64,000 nucleotides of DNA from Eubacterium callanderi (GTDB lineage Bacteria; Bacillota; Clostridia; Eubacteriales; Eubacteriaceae). The notes under the pieces are model-generated. The model was not told the DNA's origin and ran no database searches. It saw nothing but the letters and a program-made list of their open reading frames with translations. The DNA is taken from positions 186,001-250,000 of the forward strand of contig NZ_FRBP01000005.1 in NCBI RefSeq assembly GCF_900142645.1, in the 5' to 3' direction. A program made the translations under genes and the position numbers. Of this stretch, positions 41,884 to 52,053 are shown one piece after another. Position 1 is the stretch's first letter. Every line of letters begins with the position of its first letter.

Positions 41884-43296
41884 ATGAATATTAAGGTTGA
41901 TTTAAATTTAAAACAGACACAAAAATTAGTGATGACAACCGAAATGAAGCAGGCGATCGAGATATTGCAGCTGACTTCTATGGAGCTAAACAACCTTATT
42001 GATAAGGAGCTTCTGGAAAACCCCATGCTGGAATTTAACGACAGTCCGATGGAATCCATGGAGGTTGTCAAAGACGATGCAGCTAAAAAAGAGGAAAGCA
42101 AGGATCAGATTGAGTGGGACGACTATTTCCAGAATATGCAGTCCACAGAATTCAGAAATACGCCGTCATCCACCTATGATCCCGACGATGAGTTTAATTT
42201 TGAGAAGTTTTCCTATTATGAAACCACACTCAACGAGTATCTGCTGCTCCAGTTTCACGTGCTTTCTGAAGATTTAACAGAAACAGAAAACCTGATCGGG
42301 GAATACCTGATCGACTGCATTGACGACAACGGCTATCTGCTCATTGATATGGACTATATCTGCGATATCCTGGGCGTAACGCAGGATGTTGTCGAAAAGC
42401 TCATCGGAATCATACAACAATTTGATCCCGCCGGGGTCGGTGCAAGGGACATCAAGGAATGTCTGCTGATCCAGCTGCGTCAGGAGGGCTACGACGATGA
42501 GGAATATGAAAATCTTGTCAACAATTATCTGACCGATCTGGCCGAAAACCAGTTCAAGCGGGTCAGCCAGGAAACAGGCATTTCCACCTCGGAACTGGCG
42601 GAGTTCAAAGAGCTGATAAAAACCCTGGAACCCAAGCCAGGACGCCAGTTCACCAATTTTGACGGTGTGAAGTACATTATTCCGGACGGCAGCATTGAGT
42701 GGATTGACAATGAGCTGGTGGTCCAGATCAATGATATTTCAGCCCCGCGGCTTCAGATCAACTCCTTTTATCAGGGAATGCTGAAGACACGGAATGAAAA
42801 TGAAGATACCAAAAAATATATTGAGAAAAAGCTGGATTCAGCAGCCTTTCTCATTAAAAGCATCGAGCAGCGCCGGGATACGATTCGCAAGGTCATCGAG
42901 GCCATTGCCCACTACCAGGAAAATTTCTTCAGGGAAGGGGTAGAGGATCTTAAGCCGCTGACGCTCAAGGCCATTGCAGACATGATCGAAGTGCACGAAT
43001 CCACGGTCAGCCGTGCCATCCGTGGAAAATATGTCCAGACACCAAAGGGGACCTTCTCGTTGAAGTTCTTTTTTAAACGGGGATTCTCCCAGGGAGCGGA
43101 CGATGTATCATCAGAGGCCATCAAGCAGAAAATACAGTCCTTTGTGGACGCTGAGGATAAGCGTAAGCCGCTGAGCGACCAGAAAATCGTTGAAATGCTC
43201 AAGGAGCAGGGGGTTGATGTGGCCCGCAGGACCATCGCCAAATACCGGGAAGCACTCAATATACTTCCATCTTCGAAGCGCAAGCAGTTTCGATAA
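41884..43296 (+). CDS. rpoN: RNA polymerase sigma-54 factor
   Basis: 470 residues after AAGGAG. Region I is LKQTQKLVMTTEMKQAIEIL..; an acidic region II follows; the core-binding domain has FDPAGVGARDIKECLLIQL; the HTH contains HESTVSRAIRGKYV; the RpoN box ARRTIAKYRE is near the C-terminus. It directs RNA polymerase to -24/-12 promoters with an AAA+ activator. Standing directly upstream of cggR is common in Firmicutes. Confidence 0.97.
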   Translation: MNIKVDLNLKQTQKLVMTTEMKQAIEILQLTSMELNNLIDKELLENPMLEFNDSPMESMEVVKDDAAKKEESKDQIEWDDYFQNMQSTEFRNTPSSTYDPDDEFNFEKFSYYETTLNEYLLLQFHVLSEDLTETENLIGEYLIDCIDDNGYLLIDMDYICDILGVTQDVVEKLIGIIQQFDPAGVGARDIKECLLIQLRQEGYDDEEYENLVNNYLTDLAENQFKRVSQETGISTSELAEFKELIKTLEPKPGRQFTNFDGVKYIIPDGSIEWIDNELVVQINDISAPRLQINSFYQGMLKTRNENEDTKKYIEKKLDSAAFLIKSIEQRRDTIRKVIEAIAHYQENFFREGVEDLKPLTLKAIADMIEVHESTVSRAIRGKYVQTPKGTFSLKFFFKRGFSQGADDVSSEAIKQKIQSFVDAEDKRKPLSDQKIVEMLKEQGVDVARRTIAKYREALNILPSSKRKQFR

Positions 43297-43304
43297 AGAC
43301 ATCA

Positions 43305-43338
43305 CAAACCGGTTGTAGCGGATACAGCCGGTTTTTTT
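43305..43338 (+). terminator. Rho-independent terminator
   Basis: AAACCGG.TGTA and TACA.CCGGTTT arms with a T7 run, just after rpoN. Confidence 0.88.
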
Positions 43339-43427
43339 ATGTTTTAAATTTAACAATGTAAAAAAATGAATGTTTTATGGGCTGAATTAAGGATTTTTCA
43401 AGGCTTTCATTTTAATTTTTTTTTAAC

Positions 43428-43456
43428 TTGAAATATCTTCAGAATTGGTATATAAT
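43428..43456 (+). promoter_or_regulatory. Promoter of the cggR-gap operon
   Basis: TTGAAA (43428-43433), 17 bp, TATAAT (43451-43456). Confidence 0.75.
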
Positions 43457-43460
43457 AAAT

Positions 43461-43496
43461 TTGTCCCAGCGGGAACAAAAATGAACAGACAAGTTT
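43461..43496 (+). promoter_or_regulatory. Candidate CggR operator
   Basis: TTGTCCC..GGGAACAA (43461-43478) followed by GAACAGACAA lies immediately downstream of the -10 box. Known CggR operators contain CGGGAC and TGTC elements, which are partly matched here. The position suits autorepression. Confidence 0.5.
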
Positions 43497-43519
43497 AAAG
43501 ACGGAATGGAAGTGAAAAG

Positions 43520-44569
43520 TTGTCAAGCGAAAACATAAAAATCAGCAAAGAGTTAGTTGACCTGCAGCGTTTGGTTGTGCCGGAAATCGGCTCACTGATT
43601 GAGATGCGCTACAACATTCTGTCAACAATCAAAAGCGAAGAGCCGATCGGGAGACGAAATCTTGCTTTCGTTCTCGATATGAGTGAGCGCCAGGTGCGGA
43701 ATGAAATTGATTTTCTCCAGGCCCAGAAGCTTGTCCAGGTAGAACGCCAGGGCGTTGTCCTGACAGAGCTTGGCCGCAAGATCATCATTCAGCTCAAGCG
43801 TATGCTTTACACCTATAATGGTCTTGAGCAGCTTGAGCGTGAGCTGGAGGAAAAGCTGCATCTGAAAAAAGCCATTGTTTCCCCGGGCGACATGGATATG
43901 AACTATCAGGTTCTGAAATTCATGGGCCGTTCAGGCGCCCGCTATGTGTTGTCCATCATGAAATACAAGGACATCCTGGCATTGACTGGCGGCGCCAGCA
44001 CCGCAGCCATTGCAGAGCAGATGAAGGAAGCCTTTTATCCGGATGTCTATGTGATTCCGGCAAGGGGCGGAATTGGCAAAAGCCACTCCACCCAGGCCAA
44101 CAACGTCGTTGCTGAAATGGGGCTTAAGCTCCACGCGAATTATGAGCTGCTGCATTTACCCGATAACATCGACAACCGCCTTTTGGAAGCCCTGAAGGAT
44201 TACCCGGAGATTAAACGGGTATTTAATAAAATGGATGACATTGACATTTTCGTCTTTGGCATCGGACGGGCAGATGTTCTGGCAGACTGGCGGAATATGA
44301 AGGAAAGCGAAAAGCAGGCCCTGCTCGACAAGGGCGCTGTGGGCGAAGCCTTCGGACATTATTTCGATATTGACGGAAACGTGGTTTCCCCGTCCAGTAC
44401 CATCGGGATCAGCATTGAAAATTATAACCGTATCCAGCATGTGATTGCGATATCGGGCGGCGAGAGCAAAGCCGACGCCATTATAGGGGTCAGCCGCGTT
44501 AAGCCGAATATGGTGTTAATAACGGATGAAAGCGCTGCAAAAGAGATCATCCGTAAGTTAAATAAATAA
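43520..44569 (+). CDS. cggR: Central glycolytic genes regulator, SorC family
   Basis: TTG start at 43520 behind GGAAGTG; 349 residues. An N-terminal helix-turn-helix ([20 protein letters not shown]) precedes the SorC sugar-binding domain ([50 protein letters not shown]). In Bacilli CggR represses the gap operon until fructose-1,6-bisphosphate binds. Its place 28 bp ahead of gap supports the same role. Confidence 0.92.
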   Translation: MSSENIKISKELVDLQRLVVPEIGSLIEMRYNILSTIKSEEPIGRRNLAFVLDMSERQVRNEIDFLQAQKLVQVERQGVVLTELGRKIIIQLKRMLYTYNGLEQLERELEEKLHLKKAIVSPGDMDMNYQVLKFMGRSGARYVLSIMKYKDILALTGGASTAAIAEQMKEAFYPDVYVIPARGGIGKSHSTQANNVVAEMGLKLHANYELLHLPDNIDNRLLEALKDYPEIKRVFNKMDDIDIFVFGIGRADVLADWRNMKESEKQALLDKGAVGEAFGHYFDIDGNVVSPSSTIGISIENYNRIQHVIAISGGESKADAIIGVSRVKPNMVLITDESAAKEIIRKLNK

Positions 44570-44597
44570 GTATTATATTTTTAAGGAGGCAGATAAA

Positions 44598-45611
44598 ATG
44601 TCTGTAAAAGTTGCAATTAATGGTTTTGGTAGAATTGGTCGTCTGGCATTCAGACAGATGTTTGGTGCTGAAGGTTATGAAGTAGTAGCTATCAACGACT
44701 TAACAAGCCCAAGAATGTTAGCTCATTTATTAAAATATGACTCAGCTCAGGGTACCTATGCTTTAGCTGATAAGGTAGAAGCTAAGGAAGATTCTATCGT
44801 TGTTGATGGTAAAGAAATCAAAATCTATGCAGAAGCAGATCCTGCAAAATTACCATGGGGCGAAATCGGTGTAGACGTTGTTCTGGAATGTACTGGTTTC
44901 TTCGCTTCTAAAGACAAAGCGATGGCTCATGTAAATGCAGGCGCCAAGAAAGTTGTTATCTCCGCTCCGGCAGGCAACGATCTTCCAACCATCGTTTTCG
45001 GTGTTAATGAAGGAACATTAACGAAAGATGATCAGGTTATTTCTGCTGCATCTTGTACAACAAACTGCTTAGCTCCAATGGCGGATACCTTAAATAAATT
45101 AGCTAAGATCAGAAAAGGCTACATGACCACCGTTCACGCTTACACCGGCGACCAGATGACCTTAGACGGACCTCAGAGAAAAGGTGATTTAAGAAGAGCT
45201 CGTGCTGCAGCTGTAAACATCGTTCCAAACTCTACCGGTGCTGCTAAAGCAATCGGTCTGGTTATCCCAGAATTAAAGGGTGTTTTAGACGGTGGCGCAC
45301 AGCGTGTTCCAGTTCCGACAGGTTCTTTAACACAGTTAGTTGCTGTTGTTGAAGGTGCTGTAACAGCTGAACAGGTTAACGAAGCAATGAAAAAAGCTGC
45401 TGACCAGTCCTTTGGTTACACTGAAGAAGAATTAGTATCTTCTGATATCATTGGTATTACCTATGGTTCTTTATTCGATGCTACTCAGACCACTGTTATG
45501 GACATGGGCAACAACGAAACCTTAGTAAAAGTTGTTTCCTGGTATGACAATGAAAACTCTTACACAAGCCAGATGGTAAGAACAATCAAATACTTCTCTG
45601 AACTTGCTTAA
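44598..45611 (+). CDS. gap: Glyceraldehyde-3-phosphate dehydrogenase
   Basis: 337 residues after AAGGAGG. Rossmann motif [12 protein letters not shown], an Asp after AIN (NAD preference), catalytic [10 protein letters not shown] and the C-terminal [12 protein letters not shown] are complete. Codons are strongly biased to T/A-ending (GTT, GCT, TTA, GGT), unlike the GC-rich flanking genes, as expected of a very highly expressed gene. A strong terminator-like hairpin follows, before pgk. Confidence 0.98.
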   Translation: MSVKVAINGFGRIGRLAFRQMFGAEGYEVVAINDLTSPRMLAHLLKYDSAQGTYALADKVEAKEDSIVVDGKEIKIYAEADPAKLPWGEIGVDVVLECTGFFASKDKAMAHVNAGAKKVVISAPAGNDLPTIVFGVNEGTLTKDDQVISAASCTTNCLAPMADTLNKLAKIRKGYMTTVHAYTGDQMTLDGPQRKGDLRRARAAAVNIVPNSTGAAKAIGLVIPELKGVLDGGAQRVPVPTGSLTQLVAVVEGAVTAEQVNEAMKKAADQSFGYTEEELVSSDIIGITYGSLFDATQTTVMDMGNNETLVKVVSWYDNENSYTSQMVRTIKYFSELA

Positions 45612-45680
45612 TTCGATTTATTTATAAAAAACTACATAATAACAAGTACTAAATCTGCCCCTACCGGTAGATTTTAAAAC

Positions 45681-45705
45681 GGGGGGTCACGCGACCCCCT
45701 TTTTT
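45681..45705 (+). terminator. Terminator-like hairpin between gap and pgk
   Basis: GGGGGTC.CG.GACCCCC stem followed by T6. The T run ends 32 bp before the pgk ATG and only 15 bp before its ribosome site, leaving no room for a promoter in between. Confidence 0.85.
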
Positions 45706-45736
45706 AATGAAATTTGAAACGAGGTTGAGGAAACTT

Positions 45737-46924
45737 ATGAAAAAAACAGTAAAAGATATCGATTTAAAAGGCAAAAAGGTATTGATGCGCGCGGACTTCA
45801 ATGTTCCGCTTAATGAAGACGGCGTTATCACAGATGATACCAGAATCCAGGCGGCTCTGCCGACCATCAAGTACATTTTGGATCAGGGGGCTTCTCTTAT
45901 CTTAATGTCACATCTTGGACGTCCGAAGAATGAACCCGACCCGAAGTTCTCTTTACTGCCAGTTGCGAAGAGATTGTCCGAAGTGCTGGGTACCGAAGTG
46001 GTGTTTAACGATGACGGCGAGGTTGTTGGCCAGGTAACCAAGGACGCAGCGGCAGCACTTAAACCGGGCCAGATTCTGTTGCTGCAGAATACCCGTTTCA
46101 GACCGGAAGAAAAGAAAAACGAACCATCCTTTGCCAAAGAACTGGCAAGCCTGGGTGATGTTTTTGTTGAAGACGCTTTTGGCTCCAGCCACCGCGCTCA
46201 TGCCTCCACAGCCGGCGTTGCAGATTACCTGCCAGCTGTTTCAGGCTTCCTGATTCAGAAGGAGCTGGATTTCATCGGCGGTGCCTTAGAAGATCCCAAG
46301 AGACCTTTTGTTGCGATTTTGGGCGGCTCCAAGGTTTCGGACAAAATCGGTGTTATCAACAATCTGCTCGAAAAGGTTGATTCGTTAATTGTCGGCGGCG
46401 GTATGGCCTTTACTTTCTTAAAAGCGCAGGGCTATGAAATCGGTACTTCTTTACTGGAAGAAGATAAGATTGACCTCGCAAAGGAATTACTGGCAAAGGC
46501 TGAAGCAAAGGGTGTTAAGCTGTTATTACCTATCGACGTGGTTGTAGCGCCTGAATTCAAGGCAGATGCTCCGGCTACCAACGTGAAGGTTGACGCGATT
46601 CCGGCAGACCAGATGGGGCTGGATATCGGTGTTGAAACTCAGAAGCTTTTTGCAGACACCATTAAGGGCGCTAAAACCGTTATCTGGAACGGACCGATGG
46701 GGGTCTTTGAATTCCCTGAATTCGCCAAAGGAACCGTTGCGGTTGCCAAAGCGATGGCTGAATCGGACGCAGTGACCATCATTGGCGGCGGGGATTCCGC
46801 AGCAGCTGTTAAACAGCTTGGATTTGAAGACGGCATGAGCCATATTTCTACTGGCGGCGGCGCTTCCTTAGAATTTATGGAAGGCAAAGTATTACCAGGT
46901 ATCGACGTTTTAGAAAACAAGTAA
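45737..46924 (+). CDS. pgk: Phosphoglycerate kinase
   Basis: ATG 45737 (SD GAGG) rather than 45707; 395 residues. Substrate loop [43 protein letters not shown] and the nucleotide loop [11 protein letters not shown] are present. It makes ATP from 1,3-bisphosphoglycerate. Second glycolytic gene in the cluster. Confidence 0.98.
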   Translation: MKKTVKDIDLKGKKVLMRADFNVPLNEDGVITDDTRIQAALPTIKYILDQGASLILMSHLGRPKNEPDPKFSLLPVAKRLSEVLGTEVVFNDDGEVVGQVTKDAAAALKPGQILLLQNTRFRPEEKKNEPSFAKELASLGDVFVEDAFGSSHRAHASTAGVADYLPAVSGFLIQKELDFIGGALEDPKRPFVAILGGSKVSDKIGVINNLLEKVDSLIVGGGMAFTFLKAQGYEIGTSLLEEDKIDLAKELLAKAEAKGVKLLLPIDVVVAPEFKADAPATNVKVDAIPADQMGLDIGVETQKLFADTIKGAKTVIWNGPMGVFEFPEFAKGTVAVAKAMAESDAVTIIGGGDSAAAVKQLGFEDGMSHISTGGGASLEFMEGKVLPGIDVLENK

Positions 46925-47009
46925 TGCTGAGTCCGGTTTTGTAAAAAAACGGACAGCGAATAGGAAACGAGCGGCAGCGAGTGAATGAGCGCACGAAGCG
47001 AACGTCTTG

Positions 47010-47051
47010 TTTGAAAAGCCCTTCCGTAAGGAAGATCAGGGGCTTTTCAAA
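47010..47051 (+). terminator. Inverted repeat after pgk
   Basis: TTTGAAAAGCCC (47010-47021) and GGGCTTTTCAAA (47040-47051) form a 12-bp stem without a long T run. It may stabilise or end the pgk transcript. A GCGA/GAGC-rich stretch (about 46955-47003) precedes it. Confidence 0.6.
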
Positions 47052-47137
47052 TAAAGACGATGGGGTCATTGGATGACTATACAAAAAACAAACTGCCGTT
47101 TCTATAATTATAGTATACAAATATAGAGGAGATTATT

Positions 47138-47878
47138 ATGTCAAGAAGACCAATCATTGCCGGCAACTGGAAAATGAACAAGGATATTAACGAAGCTGCC
47201 ACTTTAATAAATGAATTAAAACCTTTAGTAGAAGGAGCTGAAGCAGAAGTTGTTTTCTGTCCGCCCTATGTTGATTTAGTAGAAGCTGTTAAACTGACCG
47301 AAGGCACCAATATTGGTATCGGCGCTCAGAATATGCACTATGAAACAAGCGGCGCGTTCACAGGCGAAATTGCCGGCGAAATGCTGACAGCCATCGGCGT
47401 GAAATATGTGGTAATCGGCCACTCCGAACGCCGTGAATACTACAACGAAACAGATGAGGCTGTTAATAAAAAAGCCGTCAAGGCTCTTGAACTGGGCTTA
47501 ACCCCAATCGTGTGCTGCGGTGAAACCCTTGAAGAACGCGAAGGCGGAAAAGCAGAAGCCAAGGTCGTTGGACAGATCAAGGAAGGCTGCAAAAATATTG
47601 ATGATATTTCCAAGGTCGTCATTGCCTATGAACCAATCTGGGCCATCGGAACCGGAAAAACCGCTTCTAAGGAAGAAGCAGACGAAGCCTGCGGCTGGGT
47701 GCGCAAGACCATTGAAGAAATGTATGGCAAAGACGCAGCTGAAGCTGTCCGTGTACAGTACGGCGGAAGCGTGAAGCCTGCCAATGTCGCAGAGCTGATG
47801 GCAATGCCGAACATCGACGGCGCTCTGGTCGGCGGTGCGAGCCTGACGGCTGATTTCGCTAAAATTGTTAAATTCTAG
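47138..47878 (+). CDS. tpiA: Triosephosphate isomerase
   Basis: 246 residues after GAGGAG. AGNWKMNKD (Lys), VIGHSERR (His) and VIAYEPIWAIGTG (Glu) give the full catalytic set. A -10 TATAAT at 47103-47108 suggests its own promoter. Confidence 0.98.
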   Translation: MSRRPIIAGNWKMNKDINEAATLINELKPLVEGAEAEVVFCPPYVDLVEAVKLTEGTNIGIGAQNMHYETSGAFTGEIAGEMLTAIGVKYVVIGHSERREYYNETDEAVNKKAVKALELGLTPIVCCGETLEEREGGKAEAKVVGQIKEGCKNIDDISKVVIAYEPIWAIGTGKTASKEEADEACGWVRKTIEEMYGKDAAEAVRVQYGGSVKPANVAELMAMPNIDGALVGGASLTADFAKIVKF

Positions 47879-47901
47879 GATTAGAATAATTCTAAAATAA
47901 A

Positions 47902-47983
47902 TTGTAAATCACCTCCTTTAGAGGTATAATACAGATAACGGGAGACGAGGAGAAAGATAACAGCTCCGAGCTCCCGTTATTGC
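47902..47983 (+). promoter_or_regulatory. Promoter and leader hairpin of gpmI
   Basis: TTGTAA (47902-47907), 17 bp, TATAAT (47925-47930). The leader then carries ATAACGGGAG (about 47935-47944) pairing with CTCCCGTTAT (about 47970-47979), followed by TGCTTTG. This may be an attenuator or a stabilising 5' stem. Confidence 0.6.
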
Positions 47984-48020
47984 TTTGACATTGAGAGATA
48001 CAAAGAAAGGATTGATATTT

Positions 48021-49553
48021 ATGAGAGGAAATTTAACTGCGTTAATTATCCTGGACGGATATGGTTATACGCCCATTGCGGAGGGAAACGCTGTACTTGA
48101 AGCGCCGTCTCCAAACCTGGATGCTTTTTATGAAAAATACCCCCACACCCACATTGTAGCCAGCGGCTTAGGCGTTGGGCTGCCTGAAGGGCAGATGGGA
48201 AACTCTGAGGTCGGCCACCTGAATCTGGGAGCAGGCCGCGTCGTTTATCAGGAACTGACACGCATCACGAAATCCATTGAGGACGGGGATTTCTTTGAAA
48301 ATCCAGTGTTTATGGATGGCATTAAAAACGTCAAGGAAAACGGCACCGCCCTGCATGTGATGGGCCTGGTGTCTGACGGGGGCGTCCACAGCCACTTGAA
48401 ACACCTGTATGGTCTGCTGGAGCTTGCTAAGAAGGAAGGCGTTGAGAAGGTCTATGTCCACTGTTTCATGGATGGCCGTGATACCGCTCCGACCAGTGGC
48501 CTTGGATTTATCAGGGAACTGGAAGCAAAGATGGCTGAGATCGGCGTGGGCGAAATCGCAACAGTTGAAGGCCGTTATTATGCCATGGACCGTGACAACC
48601 GATGGGAACGTGTTGAAAAAGCTTACGATGCCATTGCTTTGGGCAAAGGCAATGTGGCAGACTCGGCTGTAGAAGCCATGGAGTTGAGCTATAAGGAAGA
48701 CGTTAATGACGAATTCGTTATCCCGACTGTCATTAAGCCGGAAGTGGATAAGCGTGTCCAGGCCAATGATACCATTATTTTCTTCAATTTCCGCCCGGAC
48801 CGTGCCCGTGAGCTGTCACGGACATTTATCGAACCGGATTTTGCTGAGTTTAACCGTGAACGCGGCTATATTCCTGTACATTACATCTCCATGACCCAGT
48901 ATGACGCCAGTTTTGAAGGCGTTGAGATTGCCTTTAAGCCGGAAACAGTCACCAATACCCTGGGTGAATACCTGAGCGCCAACGGCGTGCCGCAGCTGCG
49001 TATTGCCGAAACAGAAAAATATGCCCATGTCACCTATTTCTTTAACGGCGGCCTTGAAAAACAGTATGAAGGTGAGGATCGTATTCTGGTGCCGTCGCCA
49101 AAGGTGGCAACCTATGACCTGCAGCCGGAAATGAGCGCTTACGAGGTAACTGAAAAGGTTCTGGAAGCCATTGATTCGGATAAATACAAGGTCATTATCC
49201 TCAACTACGCCAATACCGATATGGTTGGGCATACTGGTGTGATGGAAGCAGCTGAAAAAGCAGTCATGGCCGTGGATGAATGCTCTAAAAAGGTGATCGA
49301 CGCCATTTTAGCCAAGGGCGGCAATGTGATCCTGACCGCTGACCACGGCAATGCGGAAAAGATGATCGACTATGATACCAAGAAGCCATGGACGGCCCAC
49401 ACTACGAATCCGGTGGAATGTGTGATCGCCGGCGCGGGTGAGGTTGAGCTGAGAGACGACGGACGTCTGGCAGACATCTCACCGACGATTTTGGACCTGC
49501 TGGACATGGACGTTCCCGCGGAAATGACCGGGACATCACTTATTAAGAAATAA
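48021..49553 (+). CDS. gpmI: 2,3-bisphosphoglycerate-independent phosphoglycerate mutase
   Basis: ATG 48021 with AAAGGA is preferred over an upstream start at 47985; 510 residues. Metal-site ILDGYGY, phosphoserine GNSEVGHLNLGAGR, DGRDTAP, NFRPDRARELSR and TADHGNAEKM are typical. It interconverts 3- and 2-phosphoglycerate with Mn2+. Confidence 0.97.
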   Translation: MRGNLTALIILDGYGYTPIAEGNAVLEAPSPNLDAFYEKYPHTHIVASGLGVGLPEGQMGNSEVGHLNLGAGRVVYQELTRITKSIEDGDFFENPVFMDGIKNVKENGTALHVMGLVSDGGVHSHLKHLYGLLELAKKEGVEKVYVHCFMDGRDTAPTSGLGFIRELEAKMAEIGVGEIATVEGRYYAMDRDNRWERVEKAYDAIALGKGNVADSAVEAMELSYKEDVNDEFVIPTVIKPEVDKRVQANDTIIFFNFRPDRARELSRTFIEPDFAEFNRERGYIPVHYISMTQYDASFEGVEIAFKPETVTNTLGEYLSANGVPQLRIAETEKYAHVTYFFNGGLEKQYEGEDRILVPSPKVATYDLQPEMSAYEVTEKVLEAIDSDKYKVIILNYANTDMVGHTGVMEAAEKAVMAVDECSKKVIDAILAKGGNVILTADHGNAEKMIDYDTKKPWTAHTTNPVECVIAGAGEVELRDDGRLADISPTILDLLDMDVPAEMTGTSLIKK

Positions 49554-49585
49554 GAAAAATTTGCGGTTGAAAACCGATTACATGC

Positions 49586-49624
49586 AAAAAAAGCCCTGAA
49601 ATTCCTTTTCAGGGCCTATTTTAT
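49586..49624 (+). terminator. Rho-independent terminator
   Basis: AAGCCCTGAAA and TTTTCAGGGC arms with a short loop, then a T-rich run. Confidence 0.85.
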
Positions 49625-49626
49625 TA

Positions 49627-49663
49627 TTGAAAAAATCTTAAGGTTATGATAAGATTTATCTTA
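49627..49663 (+). promoter_or_regulatory. Promoter of secG-hppA
   Basis: TTGAAA (49627-49632), 17 bp, TAAGAT (49650-49655). The -10 sits in the palindrome TAAGATTTATCTTA (49650-49663), a possible operator. Confidence 0.6.
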
Positions 49664-49685
49664 CGATTAAAACGGAGGTGATACA

Positions 49686-49916
49686 ATGAAAACATTCTTA
49701 ATCGTTCTTTTAGTGATTGCAAGTTTTGCACTGATTATCAGCATTCTGCTGTCACCGGCAAAGGTTGCAGGTATGGGTGGCGCGATTGAAGGCGGCGCTG
49801 AAACCTTATTCGGCCGTAAGAAAGCCAGAGGTCTTGAAGCCATTCTTGAAAAGATCACGATTGGTTCCGCTATTGTATTTATGTTATCTGCTTTCATTTA
49901 TTCACTTTTAGCTTAA
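49686..49916 (+). CDS. secG: Preprotein translocase subunit SecG
   Basis: 76 residues after GGAGG: TM1 (TFLIVLLVIASFALIISILL), the conserved loop GGAETLFGRKKARGLEAILE, then TM2. It supports the SecYEG channel. Placement after the glycolytic genes is common in Firmicutes. Probably cotranscribed with hppA 40 bp downstream. Confidence 0.93.
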   Translation: MKTFLIVLLVIASFALIISILLSPAKVAGMGGAIEGGAETLFGRKKARGLEAILEKITIGSAIVFMLSAFIYSLLA

Positions 49917-49956
49917 TCGAAAAATCTGAAAATTTCACGAAGGGGGAATTTGCAAA

Positions 49957-51927
49957 ATGGAATTATGGATCGCTCCTATTATTGGGGTAATCGCATTGTT
50001 AGTTGCAGTTTTCTATACTGCCCGTGTCAATAAAGTCGCTGAAGGCACAGACCGTATGAAGGAAATCGCTTCTTACATTCATGAAGGCGCCATGGCTTTC
50101 CTGACCAGAGAGTACAAAATGATGGCCGTCTTTATTGTTGTTTTATTTATTATCTTGTGTGTGACACCTGGCCTCGGATGGCAGACAGCTGTTTGCTTCT
50201 TAATCGGTGCACTTTTCTCAGTTCTGGCTGGTTTCTTCGGCATGAACGTTGCTACCAAAGCAAACGTAAGAACTGCGAATGCCGCTAAGGAAGAAGGCAT
50301 GAACAAAGCCCTGAGCACAGCTTTTTCAGGCGGTGCCGTTATGGGTATGTGTGTTGTAGGCTTAGGCTTAATCGGTGTTAGCGTACTTTACATTATTTTC
50401 CAGGATACAGCCATTGTAACTGGCTTTGGTCTGGGTGCTTCCTCTATGGCTTTATTCGGCCGTGTTGGCGGTGGTATCTATACAAAAGCTGCTGATGTTG
50501 GGGCTGACCTTGTTGGTAAGGTAGAAGCCGGTATCCCTGAAGATGACCCGAGAAACCCTGCAGTTATCGCCGATAACGTTGGTGACAACGTTGGTGACGT
50601 TGCCGGTATGGGTTCTGACTTATTTGAATCTTATGTTGGTTCTTTAATCTCAGCAATGACCCTGGGTGTTGTCGTTACCCAGAGCGTTGTCGGTATTTTA
50701 TTCCCATTATTATTAGCCGCTATCGGTATCGTCGCTTCAATCATCGGTACTTTCTTCGTGCGCGGCAAAGAAGGCGGAAGCCCGCAGAAATCCTTAAATA
50801 TGGGTACTTATGTATCTGGTATTCTGGTAATCATCGCTTCCTATTTTCTGTCTACCTATATGTTAGGCAGTTTCTATCCATTCATTGCAATTATCTCTGG
50901 TTTAATCGTTGGTATTGCCATCGGTCAGCTGACTGAATACTATACCTCTGAAAAATACAAGCCAGTACAGCATATTGCTCAGCAGTCTGAAACAGGTTCT
51001 GCAACCACTGTTATTTCCGGTCTGGCTGTTGGTATGAAATCCACCGCTCTGCCATTGATCGCGATCGCGATTGCGATCTTCCTGGCTTACTGGGCAGCTG
51101 GCCTGTTCGGTATTGCCTTAGCAGCTGTTGGTATGTTATCCACCTGTGGTATGACCATCGCCGTTGACGCTTATGGCCCTATCGCTGATAACGCCGGCGG
51201 GATTGCAGAAATGTCTGAACTTCCGGAAGATGTCCGCAGCATTACGGATCAGTTGGATGCTGTTGGTAACACCACTGCTGCCATCGGTAAAGGCTTCGCT
51301 ATTGGTTCTGCAGCGCTGACCGCTCTCGGCCTGTTCGCTTCCTATGCTGAAACAGTTGGCTTAAGCCAGATCAGCTTACTGGACCCAATGGTTATCATCG
51401 GTTTATTGCTCGGCGCAATGCTGCCATTCTTATTCTCCGCTTTAACCATGGAAGCTGTAGGCGATGCTGCTAACGATATGATCGAAGAAGTTCGCCGTCA
51501 GTTCAGAGCGGATTCCGGCATTATGGCTGGTACCAGCAAACCGGACTATGCAAAATGTGTTGATATCTCAACCGCTGCTGCTTTAAAGAAAATGATCGCT
51601 CCTGGCCTTCTGGCCATCGTTGCGCCGCTTTTAATGGGTATCTTGTTAGGCGCGGAAGCGCTTGGTGGTTTACTGGCTGGTGCCCTGGCTTCTGGTGTCC
51701 TCATGGCAATCATGATGTCAAACGCCGGTGGTGCCTGGGATAACGCTAAAAAGTACATCGAATCCGGTGTACATGGCGGTAAAGGCTCTGAAGCGCATAA
51801 AGCTGCTGTTGTTGGGGATACCGTTGGTGACCCGTTCAAGGATACTTCCGGACCATCCATCAATATTTTAATCAAATTAATGACCATCGTTGCATTGGTA
51901 TTCGCACCAATCTTTATGGGTCTCTAA
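49957..51927 (+). CDS. hppA: Membrane-bound ion-pumping pyrophosphatase (K+-dependent type)
   Basis: 656 residues, about 15-16 helices, after AAGGGGG. Active-site segments [40 protein letters not shown] and the late [15 protein letters not shown] are complete. [10 protein letters not shown] near residue 437 has Ala where K+-independent enzymes have Lys, so a K+-stimulated enzyme is expected. Whether it pumps Na+ or H+ cannot be settled by eye. T-ending codon bias suggests high expression. Confidence 0.96.
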   Translation: MELWIAPIIGVIALLVAVFYTARVNKVAEGTDRMKEIASYIHEGAMAFLTREYKMMAVFIVVLFIILCVTPGLGWQTAVCFLIGALFSVLAGFFGMNVATKANVRTANAAKEEGMNKALSTAFSGGAVMGMCVVGLGLIGVSVLYIIFQDTAIVTGFGLGASSMALFGRVGGGIYTKAADVGADLVGKVEAGIPEDDPRNPAVIADNVGDNVGDVAGMGSDLFESYVGSLISAMTLGVVVTQSVVGILFPLLLAAIGIVASIIGTFFVRGKEGGSPQKSLNMGTYVSGILVIIASYFLSTYMLGSFYPFIAIISGLIVGIAIGQLTEYYTSEKYKPVQHIAQQSETGSATTVISGLAVGMKSTALPLIAIAIAIFLAYWAAGLFGIALAAVGMLSTCGMTIAVDAYGPIADNAGGIAEMSELPEDVRSITDQLDAVGNTTAAIGKGFAIGSAALTALGLFASYAETVGLSQISLLDPMVIIGLLLGAMLPFLFSALTMEAVGDAANDMIEEVRRQFRADSGIMAGTSKPDYAKCVDISTAAALKKMIAPGLLAIVAPLLMGILLGAEALGGLLAGALASGVLMAIMMSNAGGAWDNAKKYIESGVHGGKGSEAHKAAVVGDTVGDPFKDTSGPSINILIKLMTIVALVFAPIFMGL

Positions 51928-51938
51928 GAAGAAAACAT

Positions 51939-51978
51939 ATCCCGCGGCGCCGTCCTTTGGCACTGCGGGATTTTTTTA
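51939..51978 (+). terminator. Rho-independent terminator
   Basis: ATCCCGC and GCGGGAT arms with a T7 run after hppA. Confidence 0.85.
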
Positions 51979-52053
51979 TTCAGGGCTTTATTTATTGACA
52001 GATAAGCTGTATACTATGGAAAGACAAAAGCCTTAAAGGAGAAAAGAACGAAG

